Part shown: one piece after another, positions 1 to 11,675 of the stretch
Layout: each line of letters starts with the position of its first letter
Numbering within the stretch: the first letter of the stretch is position 1
From: Herbaspirillum sp. meg3
GTDB taxonomy: Bacteria; Pseudomonadota; Gammaproteobacteria; Burkholderiales; Burkholderiaceae_D
NCBI RefSeq assembly: GCF_002257565.1
Contig: NZ_CP022736.1
Location: 4,960,001 to 5,024,000, forward strand
Reading direction: 5' to 3'
DNA length: 64,000 nt
Notes under the pieces: generated by a model
Told to the model about the DNA's origin: nothing
The model's database searches: none
Seen by the model: the letters and a program-made list of their open reading frames with translations, nothing else
Translations under genes and position numbers: made by a program

Positions 1-394
1 AAATATTGCCGCTCATGGCGTTTTCGATATCCGCGTCGCTCGGATTTTTATTCGTGCGCAACAAGGCTGCGGCGCTCATCAGTTGTCCCGATTGGCAATA
101 GCCGCATTGAGGCACATCGTGCGCGATCCAGGCTTTTTGAAGAGGGTGGGAATTGTCTTTGGAGAGGGATTCGACTGTTGCGACTTTCTTGCCTGCCGCT
201 GCTGACACCGGGGTCTGGCAAGAGCGTATTGGCGCGCCGTCGAGTTGCACGGTACAGGCACCGCACAAGGCCATGCCGCAACCAAATTTTGTGCCGGTGA
301 GACCGATTTCATCGCGGATCACCCACAGCAACGGGGTGTCCGGTTCCGCCTTCACTGTGACTTGCTTACCGTTGAGGTTAAAGCTCGTTGTCAT
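1..394 (-). CDS. iorA: (2Fe-2S)-binding subunit of isoquinoline 1-oxidoreductase-type molybdenum hydroxylase, 3' end off window
   Basis: The first 131 residues of a small [2Fe-2S] subunit of the xanthine dehydrogenase family are visible; the C-terminus lies beyond base 1. The plant-type cluster motif C39GMALCGAC47 followed by C59 is intact. The start of the second cluster motif is visible as C97GYC100, but its partner CxC pair is off the window. Family members pass electrons from a molybdopterin subunit (IorB/CoxL-like) to an acceptor; that partner should lie just beyond the window. The ATG at 394 follows a strong ribosome binding site (GGAGG about 10 bases upstream). A subunit of aldehyde or nicotinate oxidoreductase is equally possible, because substrate is set by the missing large subunit. 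Confidence 0.88.
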   Translation of the reverse strand, partial: MTTSFNLNGKQVTVKAEPDTPLLWVIRDEIGLTGTKFGCGMALCGACTVQLDGAPIRSCQTPVSAAAGKKVATVESLSKDNSHPLQKAWIAHDVPQCGYCQSGQLMSAAALLRTNKNPSDADIENAMSGNI

Positions 395-1043
395 CTTTTT
401 GCTCCTCCGACGTCCTGTTGGGTAGAACATCGGGGAAGACGTCAATCCGTCCGGATGTCCATGCCTGGCGCGATCGAGAGTACTGCAGAGAATATGGCGG
501 TGGCAGCTTTGCGGGGTGTTTTGGCCCAGCCCCGTCTCGATTGCGTTTGCGTTTGCGTTTGCGTTTGCGTTTGCGTTTGCGTTTGCAGATAATAGGCTTA
601 TCTGAAATTTTTTGCAGGGAGATTTTCTCGCTATTCCCGACTGAATATGGCGATGGTAGCGGATTTCGGGATGATGAGAGCAGGCACTCCCCGTCGCTAT
701 CCACTTTTTCTTCGGTTTATTTTTTTACAGTTTCGGAGAGATCTTTGCAGCTATTTCCGATGAGTTGAGCGGCGTTTTTGCCTTTGAAATGTGGCGATGT
801 ATAGAAATGAAAGCCTGGGTAGATCGTAGACCTTCAGAATTCGTCGCACAACACAATTCAAATACGGAAATTGGGCATTGAGAAGAGCGCGAGGCAGCTG
901 GGATTGCCGTTAAAGCGAATGGATTGTTGATGCAGGAAGGAGAATTGATCGGCGAGAAAAGGGGTAATACGAGGAGAAGCTTCTCGGGTTGGAGAGATTA
1001 GCGGCGTTGTCTGCCTGCTTGCTGTAATTGTGGATTGGACAGC
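395..1043. other. Intergenic region between the 5S terminator and iorA
   Basis: No convincing gene is visible. The region contains the hexamer repeat at 541-586 and a stretch from about 590 to 1040 that is richer in A+T than the flanking genes. The possible reading frames here have no ribosome binding site and no recognisable domain. It should hold the promoter of the iorA transcription unit, but I could not pick a convincing -35/-10 pair. Confidence 0.6.
541..586. repeat. Hexanucleotide tandem repeat (TTGCGT)7.7
   Basis: Seven perfect copies of TTGCGT plus a four-base partial copy run without interruption from 541 to 586. The tract lies about 147 to 192 bases upstream of the iorA start codon, where it would be in the promoter or leader region on the minus strand (ACGCAA units). 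Perfect arrays of this kind can change copy number by slippage; no effect can be read from the sequence. Confidence 0.95.
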
Positions 1044-1074
1044 AAAAAGCCCCACACCTGATGGTATGGGGCTT
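1044..1074 (-). terminator. Rho-independent terminator of the rRNA operon
   Basis: A 12-bp stem (1047-1058 with 1063-1074, one mismatch) around a four-base loop lies directly downstream of 5S rRNA. On the minus strand it is followed by a run of T. This is the expected end of the rrn transcript. Confidence 0.9.
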
Positions 1075-1088
1075 AAGCTTAATTAATA

Positions 1089-1202
1089 GCCTGACGATGA
1101 CCTACTTTCACACTGGTTGCAGCACTATCATCGGCGCGAAGTCGTTTCACGGTCCTGTTCGGGATGGGAAGGGGTGGTACCAACTTGCTATAGTCATCAG
1201 GC
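1089..1202 (-). rRNA. rrf: 5S ribosomal RNA
   Basis: The reverse complement matches a betaproteobacterial 5S rRNA over its full length of about 114 nt, including the central CCGAACAGGACCGUGAAACG block. The terminal helix GCCUGAUGAC...GUCAUCGUCAGGC closes the two ends. It is the last gene of the operon and is followed by a strong terminator. Confidence 0.96.
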
Positions 1203-1331
1203 ATAACTTGTAGTGTTGCTTGGGTCCAATTGGAACTAGGATGGCCAAACAACGCAATCTGGGAAGAAGTAAATATATTTTGGTGTGATGCACATTGGCA
1301 AACACATTTTAAACTCTAAAGCTATAACAGC

Positions 1332-1345
1332 TAATGTTATAGGGA

Positions 1346-1349
<4 letters not shown>
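1332..1349 (-). other. 23S processing stem, 3' arm
   Basis: The 18 bases here are complementary, with one mismatch, to 4208-4225 on the other side of the 23S gene. In the precursor RNA the two arms bring the 23S ends together as the double-stranded substrate normally cut by RNase III. The 5' arm reads TAACGTTATAGGGACAAG and the 3' arm CTTGTCCCTATAACATTA. Confidence 0.85.
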
Positions 1350-4211
<2,862 letters not shown>

Positions 4212-4410
4212 TCCCTATAACGTTAGCCTCTCTTCCGAGAGATCGTTATAGAGCTTTTTGAGTTTAGCGTTTGCCGTATTGCCAAAGTAAGTCTTCTAAT
4301 TGCTAAGATCACTTCGTAATACTTTGATTGATACAATCACACCCATCAACTTCTCACACAAGGATCGAAATCCTGGCGCGCGTCGTTGACGAATACTTTA
4401 CTTCTTCCAG

Positions 4411-4424
4411 ATTGTTAAAGAACA
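4411..4424 (-). promoter_or_regulatory. boxA antitermination site in the tRNA-23S spacer
   Basis: The minus strand reads TGTTCTTTAACAAT, a close match to the boxA element that loads Nus factors on rRNA transcripts. It sits about 200 bases ahead of 23S rRNA, its usual place. Confidence 0.8.
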
Positions 4425-4499
4425 AAAACAGCTATTGATCACTAAAAGACCAAACCTAAATCCACACGCGTTTTGCATGCGACTTAGGTTTGACGTTTC

Positions 4500-4575
4500 T
4501 GGTGGAGGTTGACGGGATCGAACCGACGACCCCCTGCTTGCAAAGCAGGTGCTCTCCCAGCTGAGCTAAACCCCC
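4500..4575 (-). tRNA. tRNA-Ala (TGC)
   Basis: A 76-nt tRNA on the minus strand with encoded CCA, a GGGGGTTTAGCTCAG 5' end and the anticodon loop TTTGCAA (anticodon TGC). It lies in the 16S-23S spacer next to tRNA-Ile, the usual pair. Confidence 0.97.
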
Positions 4576-4583
4576 GAAACTTT

Positions 4584-4660
4584 TGGTGGGTCTGGTTGGG
4601 CTCGAACCAACGACCCCCGCGTTATCAACACGGTGCTCTAACCAGCTGAGCTACAGACCC
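4584..4660 (-). tRNA. tRNA-Ile (GAT)
   Basis: A 77-nt tRNA on the minus strand with encoded CCA, a GGGTCTGTAGCTCAG 5' end and the anticodon loop TTGATAA (anticodon GAT). It is the first tRNA after 16S in the spacer. Confidence 0.97.
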
Positions 4661-4772
4661 GCTTGGATCAGTAATCAGAGCCAGCATGCAGGCATTGCCT
4701 GCGCCGCAACCGAATAACTGTTCTTCTTTACTAACAGACGATAAGTGTGGACGCTTAACTTCATGCGCACTC

Positions 4773-6309
<1,537 letters not shown>

Positions 6310-6474
6310 ATCTCTGTTTTGCCATTTCTGGCTGATTCTTGCGAATCGGTCACTCACTCAAAATACTGACAGATAATTTCTTACCTATATTTCTTTGTGA
6401 GCGTTTAAATATTTAAAGTTTCCAGACCCGAAAGTCTGTCGCACTTCATTAAACGCCCACGCTTATCGACTGTT

Positions 6475-6489
6475 AATTTTTAAAGAACC
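6475..6489 (-). promoter_or_regulatory. boxA-like element in the rRNA leader
   Basis: The minus strand reads GGTTCTTTAAAAATT in the leader between the promoter and 16S. It resembles the spacer boxA at 4411-4424 and is where rRNA antitermination complexes normally assemble. Confidence 0.65.
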
Positions 6490-6567
6490 TTGACTGCTTC
6501 GCCGCAGTATCAACTACCGCTTGCGTCGCCAACAAATCGTTTTGTTTGTCAGCAGCAGAGAAACGAG

Positions 6568-6596
6568 ATTATGTAGTGTTTTTTAATTTGCGTCAA
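6568..6596 (-). promoter_or_regulatory. rRNA operon promoter
   Basis: The minus strand carries TTGACG (revcomp 6591-6596) and CATAAT (revcomp 6568-6573), separated by exactly 17 bases of AT-rich spacer. This near-consensus sigma-70 promoter points into the 16S leader about 260 bases upstream of mature 16S. Other rrn promoters may exist further upstream. Confidence 0.8.
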
Positions 6597-6856
6597 CATC
6601 TTTTTTAACGCCTCACTAAAAATTCTTACTGCAACTTCTCACTTCCAAAAACCTGTTTTACTTTCCCCAACCTCTTCAAATCTGCGCTGCCTTGCGGCTT
6701 GCTGCATCGCTGAATCAGCGGGGAGGCGAACTATAGCAAAGCTCCCGCCAATACCGCAACCCCTTTTGCGAAATTATTTGAACTTTCTTTACCCACCAGC
6801 GGGAAACCCTTGCCAGTTCTGGATTACAGGACGAACAAAAGTCAAACCCAAAAGCA

Positions 6857-6886
6857 CGAAGCCCATCCCTGACGGGATGGGCTTCG
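6857..6886. terminator. Terminator-like hairpin between the rRNA promoter region and the isomerase gene
   Basis: A perfect 13-bp stem (6857-6869 with 6874-6886) encloses the loop TGAC. TTTT follows on the plus strand and a weaker T-rich stretch on the minus strand. It is placed to end the beta-oxidation transcript before the rRNA promoter. Confidence 0.75.
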
Positions 6887-7000
6887 TTTTCTCTATCTAT
6901 ATTCGCTTCTATATATAGGGATGTCGTACAGTTGGAAACTCAATACTTATACAACGACGATCACGACACCCGATTGCGCTCGCCCAGCCCACCCAAACAA

Positions 7001-7765
7001 TCAGACGAACTTCGTAAAGTCCGGCTTACGTTTTTCGAAAAAGGCTGTGAAAGCCTCCTTCGCTTCCGGCGCCGTCAGCATCTTCGCAAAGTGTTCAATC
7101 TCCGCCGTCATCTGCGTTTCCGTTGCAGCGACACGGTTCTTCTTCATTAATTGCTTGGTCACACGAATCGAACTCGCCGGCAGCGCCGCCAGCTTGGCCG
7201 CCTGCTTTTGAGCGAAGGGCAGCAACTCTTCCACCGTCATGACACGATTGACGATACCCATATCGCGCGCTTCGGCAGCGTCGAAAGCTTCACCCAGCAA
7301 TAGTTTCTCGGCGGCACGCTGATAGCCGACCAGATGCGGCAGCAGCAATGAGGAGGCGGCCTCAGGGCACAAGCCCAACTGTGTGAAGGGCATCGAGAAG
7401 CGCGCATTGTCTGCTGCGTAGACCAGATCGCAATGCAACAGCAGCGTGGTGCCAATGCCAACAGCGACGCCGGAGACGGCGGCAACCACCGGCTTGCTGG
7501 CGTGACTGATCTCCCACAGGAACTTGAACACCGGCGCATCTTTACTATTAGGAGGATTCTTGAGGAAGTCCTCCAGATCGTTGCCTGCAGTAAATGCCTG
7601 CGCCTTGCCGGTGAACAAAATAGCACGCACGGCGCTATCGGTCTCCGCGTCCCTCATGGCGTCGGCCAACTGTTGATACATCGCAGCGGTAATGGCGTTC
7701 TTCTTTTCCTCGCGATTGAAGCCGATGGTCAGAATGCCATTTTCTTTGGTGATTTGAATATCCAT
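7001..7765 (-). CDS. Enoyl-CoA hydratase/isomerase family protein, ECI2/Eci1-like
   Basis: A 254-residue crotonase-fold protein. The oxyanion-hole segment FTAGNDLEDF (about 58-67) and the second segment AVGIGTTLLLHCDLVYA (about 101-117) are present. Both glutamates used by classical enoyl-CoA hydratases are replaced, while E135 in GLCPEAASS matches the single catalytic glutamate of Eci1/ECI2-type delta3-delta2-enoyl-CoA isomerases. I therefore infer that it shifts double bonds during unsaturated fatty acid oxidation. It is the last gene of the beta-oxidation cluster, 75 bases after the thiolase gene. A terminator ends four bases before its ribosome binding site GGAGA. Confidence 0.88.
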   Translation of the reverse strand: MDIQITKENGILTIGFNREEKKNAITAAMYQQLADAMRDAETDSAVRAILFTGKAQAFTAGNDLEDFLKNPPNSKDAPVFKFLWEISHASKPVVAAVSGVAVGIGTTLLLHCDLVYAADNARFSMPFTQLGLCPEAASSLLLPHLVGYQRAAEKLLLGEAFDAAEARDMGIVNRVMTVEELLPFAQKQAAKLAALPASSIRVTKQLMKKNRVAATETQMTAEIEHFAKMLTAPEAKEAFTAFFEKRKPDFTKFV

Positions 7766-7776
7766 ATGTCTCCGAT

Positions 7777-7810
7777 AAAAAAAGCCGCACGGCCAGTGAC
7801 TGTGCGGCTT
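7777..7810 (-). terminator. Intrinsic terminator between thiolase and isomerase genes
   Basis: A 9-bp GC-rich stem (7782-7790 with 7802-7810) is followed on the minus strand by seven T. It lies after the thiolase stop codon and immediately before the ribosome binding site of the next gene (7769-7773), so that gene depends on readthrough or an undetected start site. Confidence 0.85.
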
Positions 7811-7840
7811 GATTCCTAAACTTGTCGTTGGGGTGCTGAC

Positions 7841-9037
7841 TTACATGCGTTCAAAAATACCAGCCGCGCCCATACCCGTACCGACGCACATGGTGACCAT
7901 GCCGTACTTCAGGTTTTTGCGGCGCATTGCGTGGATGGTGGTCGCTGCACGAATCGCGCCGGTCGCGCCCAGCGGATGGCCGAGTGCAATCGCGCCGCCC
8001 ATCGGGTTGACCTTGGACGGATCCAGACCCAGATCCTGAATCACCGCCAGCGCTTGCGCCGCGAAAGCTTCGTTCAGTTCGATCCAATCCAGCTGATCCT
8101 GAGTGATGCCGGCCGCGCGCAGAGCAACGGGGATAGCTTCCTTCGGACCGATGCCCATGATTTCCGGTGGTACGCCGCGCACTGCAAACGAGGCGAAGCG
8201 CGCCAGCGGCGTCAGGTTGAATTGCTTGAGGATTTTTTCGCTGACCAGGATCAACGCACCTGCGCCGTCGGAAGTCTGCGAGCTGTTGCCTGCAGTAACG
8301 CTGCCCTTGGCGGCGAAGACCGGCTTCAGCTTGGTCAGTGCTTCGATGGTGCTGTCAGCGCGCGCGCCCTCGTCCTTGTTGACGGTACGGGTCTTGATGT
8401 CGATCTGACCGGTGGCCAGGTTAGGGAAGCGTTCGATGATGTCGACCGACGTCGTTTCATCGTTAAATTCGCCGGCCAGTTGCGCAGCAATCGCCTTCTG
8501 ATGCGAGGCCAGAGCGAACGCGTCCTGCGCTTCACGCGAGACCTTCCATTGCTGGGCGACTTTTTCAGCGGTCAGGCCCATGCCGTAGGCCATGCCGATA
8601 TTTTCATCCTTGAAGGCACCCATGTTGATCGACGGATGGAAACCCATCATCGGCACCATGGACATTGACTCGGCGCCGCCGGCGATCATGACATCGGCCT
8701 GGCCGACGCGGATACGGTCTGCCGCCATTGCAATCGCGGTAATGCCGGATGCGCAGTAGCGATTGATGGTTACGCCGCCGATGGTGTTCGGCAAGCCGGC
8801 CAGCAGCACGGCGTTACGCGCCATGTTGAGGCCTTGTGCGCCTTCAGGGAAAGAACAGCCGATGATGGCGTCTTCGATCAATTTCGGATCGAGACCCGGG
8901 ACTTGCGCAATAGCGGATTGAATCACACGCACCAGCAGGTCGTCCGGGCGCACGTTCTTGAACATGCCGCGCGGTGCTTTGCCGATCGGGGTGCGCGTCG
9001 CAGCGACGATGTAGGCGTCTTGAAGTTGTTTGGTCAT
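7841..9037 (-). CDS. fadA: Acetyl-CoA C-acyltransferase (3-ketoacyl-CoA thiolase)
   Basis: A 398-residue thiolase that cleaves 3-ketoacyl-CoA to acetyl-CoA and a shortened acyl-CoA. The nucleophilic cysteine is C95 in NRYCASGIT, the base H354 lies in ALGHPLGATG, and the second cysteine C384 lies in MCVGTGMG. Length and motifs are complete. It follows the FadB-like gene by 34 bases and has AGGAG before the ATG, so the two are almost certainly co-transcribed and co-function. The linkage argues for the degradative enzyme rather than a biosynthetic acetoacetyl-CoA thiolase; the latter is better represented by the gene at 15092. Confidence 0.93.
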   Translation of the reverse strand: MTKQLQDAYIVAATRTPIGKAPRGMFKNVRPDDLLVRVIQSAIAQVPGLDPKLIEDAIIGCSFPEGAQGLNMARNAVLLAGLPNTIGGVTINRYCASGITAIAMAADRIRVGQADVMIAGGAESMSMVPMMGFHPSINMGAFKDENIGMAYGMGLTAEKVAQQWKVSREAQDAFALASHQKAIAAQLAGEFNDETTSVDIIERFPNLATGQIDIKTRTVNKDEGARADSTIEALTKLKPVFAAKGSVTAGNSSQTSDGAGALILVSEKILKQFNLTPLARFASFAVRGVPPEIMGIGPKEAIPVALRAAGITQDQLDWIELNEAFAAQALAVIQDLGLDPSKVNPMGGAIALGHPLGATGAIRAATTIHAMRRKNLKYGMVTMCVGTGMGAAGIFERM

Positions 9038-9071
9038 TTATGGCTCCTGATTTTTTATGTGGATGCGTGCA

Positions 9072-11459
9072 TTAGTTACGAACCGGCTTGCCGGTCTGCA
9101 TCATCCCCATGATTCGTTCCTGGGTCTTCGGATGGTTCAGCAGTTCCATGAACGCTTTGCGCTCCAGATCCAGCAACCATTGCTCGTTGACCACGCTGCC
9201 CTCTTCGACTTCACCGCCACTGACGATTTCGGCGATCATCTGGCCCAGCTTGAAGTCGTGTGCCGAGATAAAGCCACCGTCGCGCATGTTGACCAGTTGC
9301 GCCATGATGGTGCCGACGCCGTAGCGGCCAACCACCGAGACTTGCGGCGCCAGCGCCGGACGGTAACCGGAGTCGAACATCGCGCGCGCCTCGACCTTGG
9401 CCACATGCAGCAATTCGTAAGGATTGAAGACGATGACGTCATCCGCCTTGAGGTAGCCGAGCTTGCGTGCTTCCAGCGCCGACTTGGAGACGTTGGCGGT
9501 GGCCGCGGCCAGCATGTAGTCCTTCAGGAATTGCAGAATGTCGTTGCCCTTGGCTTCCTTGGCGGCGCGCACGGCCGCTTCCTTCAGGCCGCCGCCGGCC
9601 GGAATCAGGCCGACGCCGACTTCCACCAGGCCAATATAAGACTCGATCGAAGCCACACGCTTCGCGGTATGCAGCAATAATTCACAACCGCCGCCCAGCG
9701 CCAGACCAGCAACCGCAGCGATGACCGGGACGTTGGCGTACTTCAGGCGTTGATGCGCCTGTTGCAGATGATGCACGACCGGCTCGATGGCCTTGACACC
9801 GCCGGACATGAACAGCGGCAGCATCGATTGCAAGTCGGCCCCGGCCGAGAACGCGCCGCCTTCGGCTGCGTCTGCGTGCCAGATCACCAGGCCCTTGAAG
9901 TTTTTCTCGGCTTCGTCGATGGCCTTGTTCATACCGTCGATGACGCCCTGGCCGATGACGTGCATCTTGGTCTTGAAGGACAGAATCAGGACGTCGTCGT
10001 TTTGATGCCAGATACGGACCGAGTCGTCTTCGAAGAAGGTGGTGCCTGCAGTCTTGCCGTCGGCAGCGCCTTCGCCGACCAGCGGTGCGCGGAACGCCTG
10101 GCGTTGATAGACCGGCAGTTCGGAACGGGCGACGTTGGCCTTCTTCGATGGCGAGTAAGAGCCTTGTGCACTGTGTACGCCTTCACGGCCGTCAAACACC
10201 CACGCCGGCAGCGGTGCTGTCGACAGTGCCTTGCCGGCCTCGATGTCTTCCTTGATCCAGGTCGCGACTTGCTGCCAGCCGGAAGCCTGCCATGTCTCGA
10301 ACGGACCGACGCTCCAGCCGAAGCCCCAGCGCATCGCAAAATCGAGGTCGCGCGCATTGTCGGCGACAGTTTCCAGATGCACGGCGATGTAGTGGAAGGC
10401 ATCGCGGAAGATCGCCCACAGGAACTGGCCTTGCGGGTTGGTCGAATCGTGCAGCGCCTTCATGCGCTTGACTGGATCTTTTTCTTTCAGGATGCGCGCA
10501 ATGATGTCGTCAGCCTTGCCACCGCCCGGGACGTAGTCGCCCTTGGCCGGATCGATGCGCAGGATGTCCTTGCCGACCTTCTTGTAGAAACCGGCGCCGC
10601 TCTTCTGGCCCAACGCGCCTTGCTCGACCAGCTTCGCCAGCAATGGCGGCGTCGCATACGACGAGAAGAACGGATCGTCCTTCAGGTTGTCTTGCATGGT
10701 CTTGATGACGTGGCCCATGGTGTCCAGACCGACCACGTCCGCAGTGCGGAAGGTGCCCGACTTGGCGCGGCCCAGCTTGGCGCCGGTCAGATCGTCGACG
10801 ACGTCAACCGACAAGCCGTATTTTTCTGCTTCGATGACCGTCGCCAGGATGCCGAACACGCCAACGCGGTTTGCCACGAAGTTAGGCGTATCGAAAGCAC
10901 GTACGACGCCCTTGCCCAGCGTGGTGGTCAGGAAGGCTTCGAGCTGATTGAGGATTTCAGGATTGGTGGTGGCGGTCGGGATCAGTTCGACCAGGTGCAT
11001 GTAGCGCGGCGGGTTGAAGAAATGCACGCCGCAGAAACGCGCTTTGAGTTCGGCATCAAAGCCTTCGGACAAGGCGGTGATCGACAGGCCAGAAGTGTTG
11101 GAGGCGAAGATCGCGTTCGGCGCGATGTGCGGAGCGACCTTCTTGTACAGGTCGTGCTTCCAGTCCATGCGCTCGGCGATGGCTTCGATGATCAGATCGC
11201 AGCCCTTGAGCAATTCGATGTCGTCTTCGTAGTTGGCGACCTGGATCAGGGCGGCGTCATCCTTGTTGCCCAAGGGCGCCGGGCTGAGCTTTTTCAGGTT
11301 TTCAATGGCGCGCTGAACGATGCCATTCTTTGGGCCTTCCTTGGCCGGCAGGTCGAACAGGACGACCGGCACTTTGGCATTGATGCAGTGCGCTGCAATC
11401 TGGGCGCCCATCACACCCGCGCCGAGAACGGCTACTTTTTTGACGATGAAGTTGGACAC
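9072..11459 (-). CDS. 3-hydroxyacyl-CoA dehydrogenase/enoyl-CoA hydratase fusion (FadN-type)
   Basis: A 795-residue fusion enzyme. The dehydrogenase comes first: the Rossmann motif G13AGVMG18 and the later FFNPP segment mark 3-hydroxyacyl-CoA dehydrogenase in residues 1 to about 310. A crotonase domain follows in roughly 480-680 (FSAGADLQSM). This order is the reverse of E. coli FadB and matches the FadN group. It performs the hydration and NAD-dependent oxidation steps of beta-oxidation. The start is GTG, chosen because AAGGAG lies just upstream and the Rossmann motif follows directly. It sits between the acyl-CoA dehydrogenase and thiolase genes. Confidence 0.93.
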   Translation of the reverse strand: MSNFIVKKVAVLGAGVMGAQIAAHCINAKVPVVLFDLPAKEGPKNGIVQRAIENLKKLSPAPLGNKDDAALIQVANYEDDIELLKGCDLIIEAIAERMDWKHDLYKKVAPHIAPNAIFASNTSGLSITALSEGFDAELKARFCGVHFFNPPRYMHLVELIPTATTNPEILNQLEAFLTTTLGKGVVRAFDTPNFVANRVGVFGILATVIEAEKYGLSVDVVDDLTGAKLGRAKSGTFRTADVVGLDTMGHVIKTMQDNLKDDPFFSSYATPPLLAKLVEQGALGQKSGAGFYKKVGKDILRIDPAKGDYVPGGGKADDIIARILKEKDPVKRMKALHDSTNPQGQFLWAIFRDAFHYIAVHLETVADNARDLDFAMRWGFGWSVGPFETWQASGWQQVATWIKEDIEAGKALSTAPLPAWVFDGREGVHSAQGSYSPSKKANVARSELPVYQRQAFRAPLVGEGAADGKTAGTTFFEDDSVRIWHQNDDVLILSFKTKMHVIGQGVIDGMNKAIDEAEKNFKGLVIWHADAAEGGAFSAGADLQSMLPLFMSGGVKAIEPVVHHLQQAHQRLKYANVPVIAAVAGLALGGGCELLLHTAKRVASIESYIGLVEVGVGLIPAGGGLKEAAVRAAKEAKGNDILQFLKDYMLAAATANVSKSALEARKLGYLKADDVIVFNPYELLHVAKVEARAMFDSGYRPALAPQVSVVGRYGVGTIMAQLVNMRDGGFISAHDFKLGQMIAEIVSGGEVEEGSVVNEQWLLDLERKAFMELLNHPKTQERIMGMMQTGKPVRN

Positions 11460-11613
11460 GCGTGTCTCCTTTTAGTGATGCAGAAATGAGGTCTGGCTAA
11501 TCAGGAAGCAGATCGCAAAAGATCGGTGAAAATCCGGCAAAAAACCGAATGGCTTGCGACACTCTACGCCTTCCCGCAATTTTTTACAGCATGCTGCGCT
11601 GTGATGACACTGG

Positions 11614-11652
11614 CGTGACGGCGAGGTTCGAAAAACTTGCCTCGCCGTCACG
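11614..11652. repeat. 13-bp perfect inverted repeat between the FadN-like and acyl-CoA dehydrogenase genes
   Basis: CGTGACGGCGAGG (11614-11626) pairs perfectly with 11640-11652 around a 13-base loop. On the minus strand no T-run follows, so it is not a classical terminator for the upstream dehydrogenase gene. TTTT follows on the plus strand. It may stabilise or pause the operon mRNA. Confidence 0.75.
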
Positions 11653-11675
11653 TTTTCAGCTTGAGATGAGGACGC

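Noticed and set aside
541..586. CRISPR-like array
   Set aside because: The units are six bases and contiguous, without spacers, so it is a simple tandem repeat. No other candidate array was seen.
9750..11489. A 579-codon plus-strand frame opposite the FadN-like gene, and similar long antisense frames opposite aspS, lysA, hslU, putA, livM and ctpA
   Set aside because: Long antisense frames are a by-product of codon bias in GC-rich genes; the opposite strand encodes well-conserved proteins and the antisense products resemble nothing.
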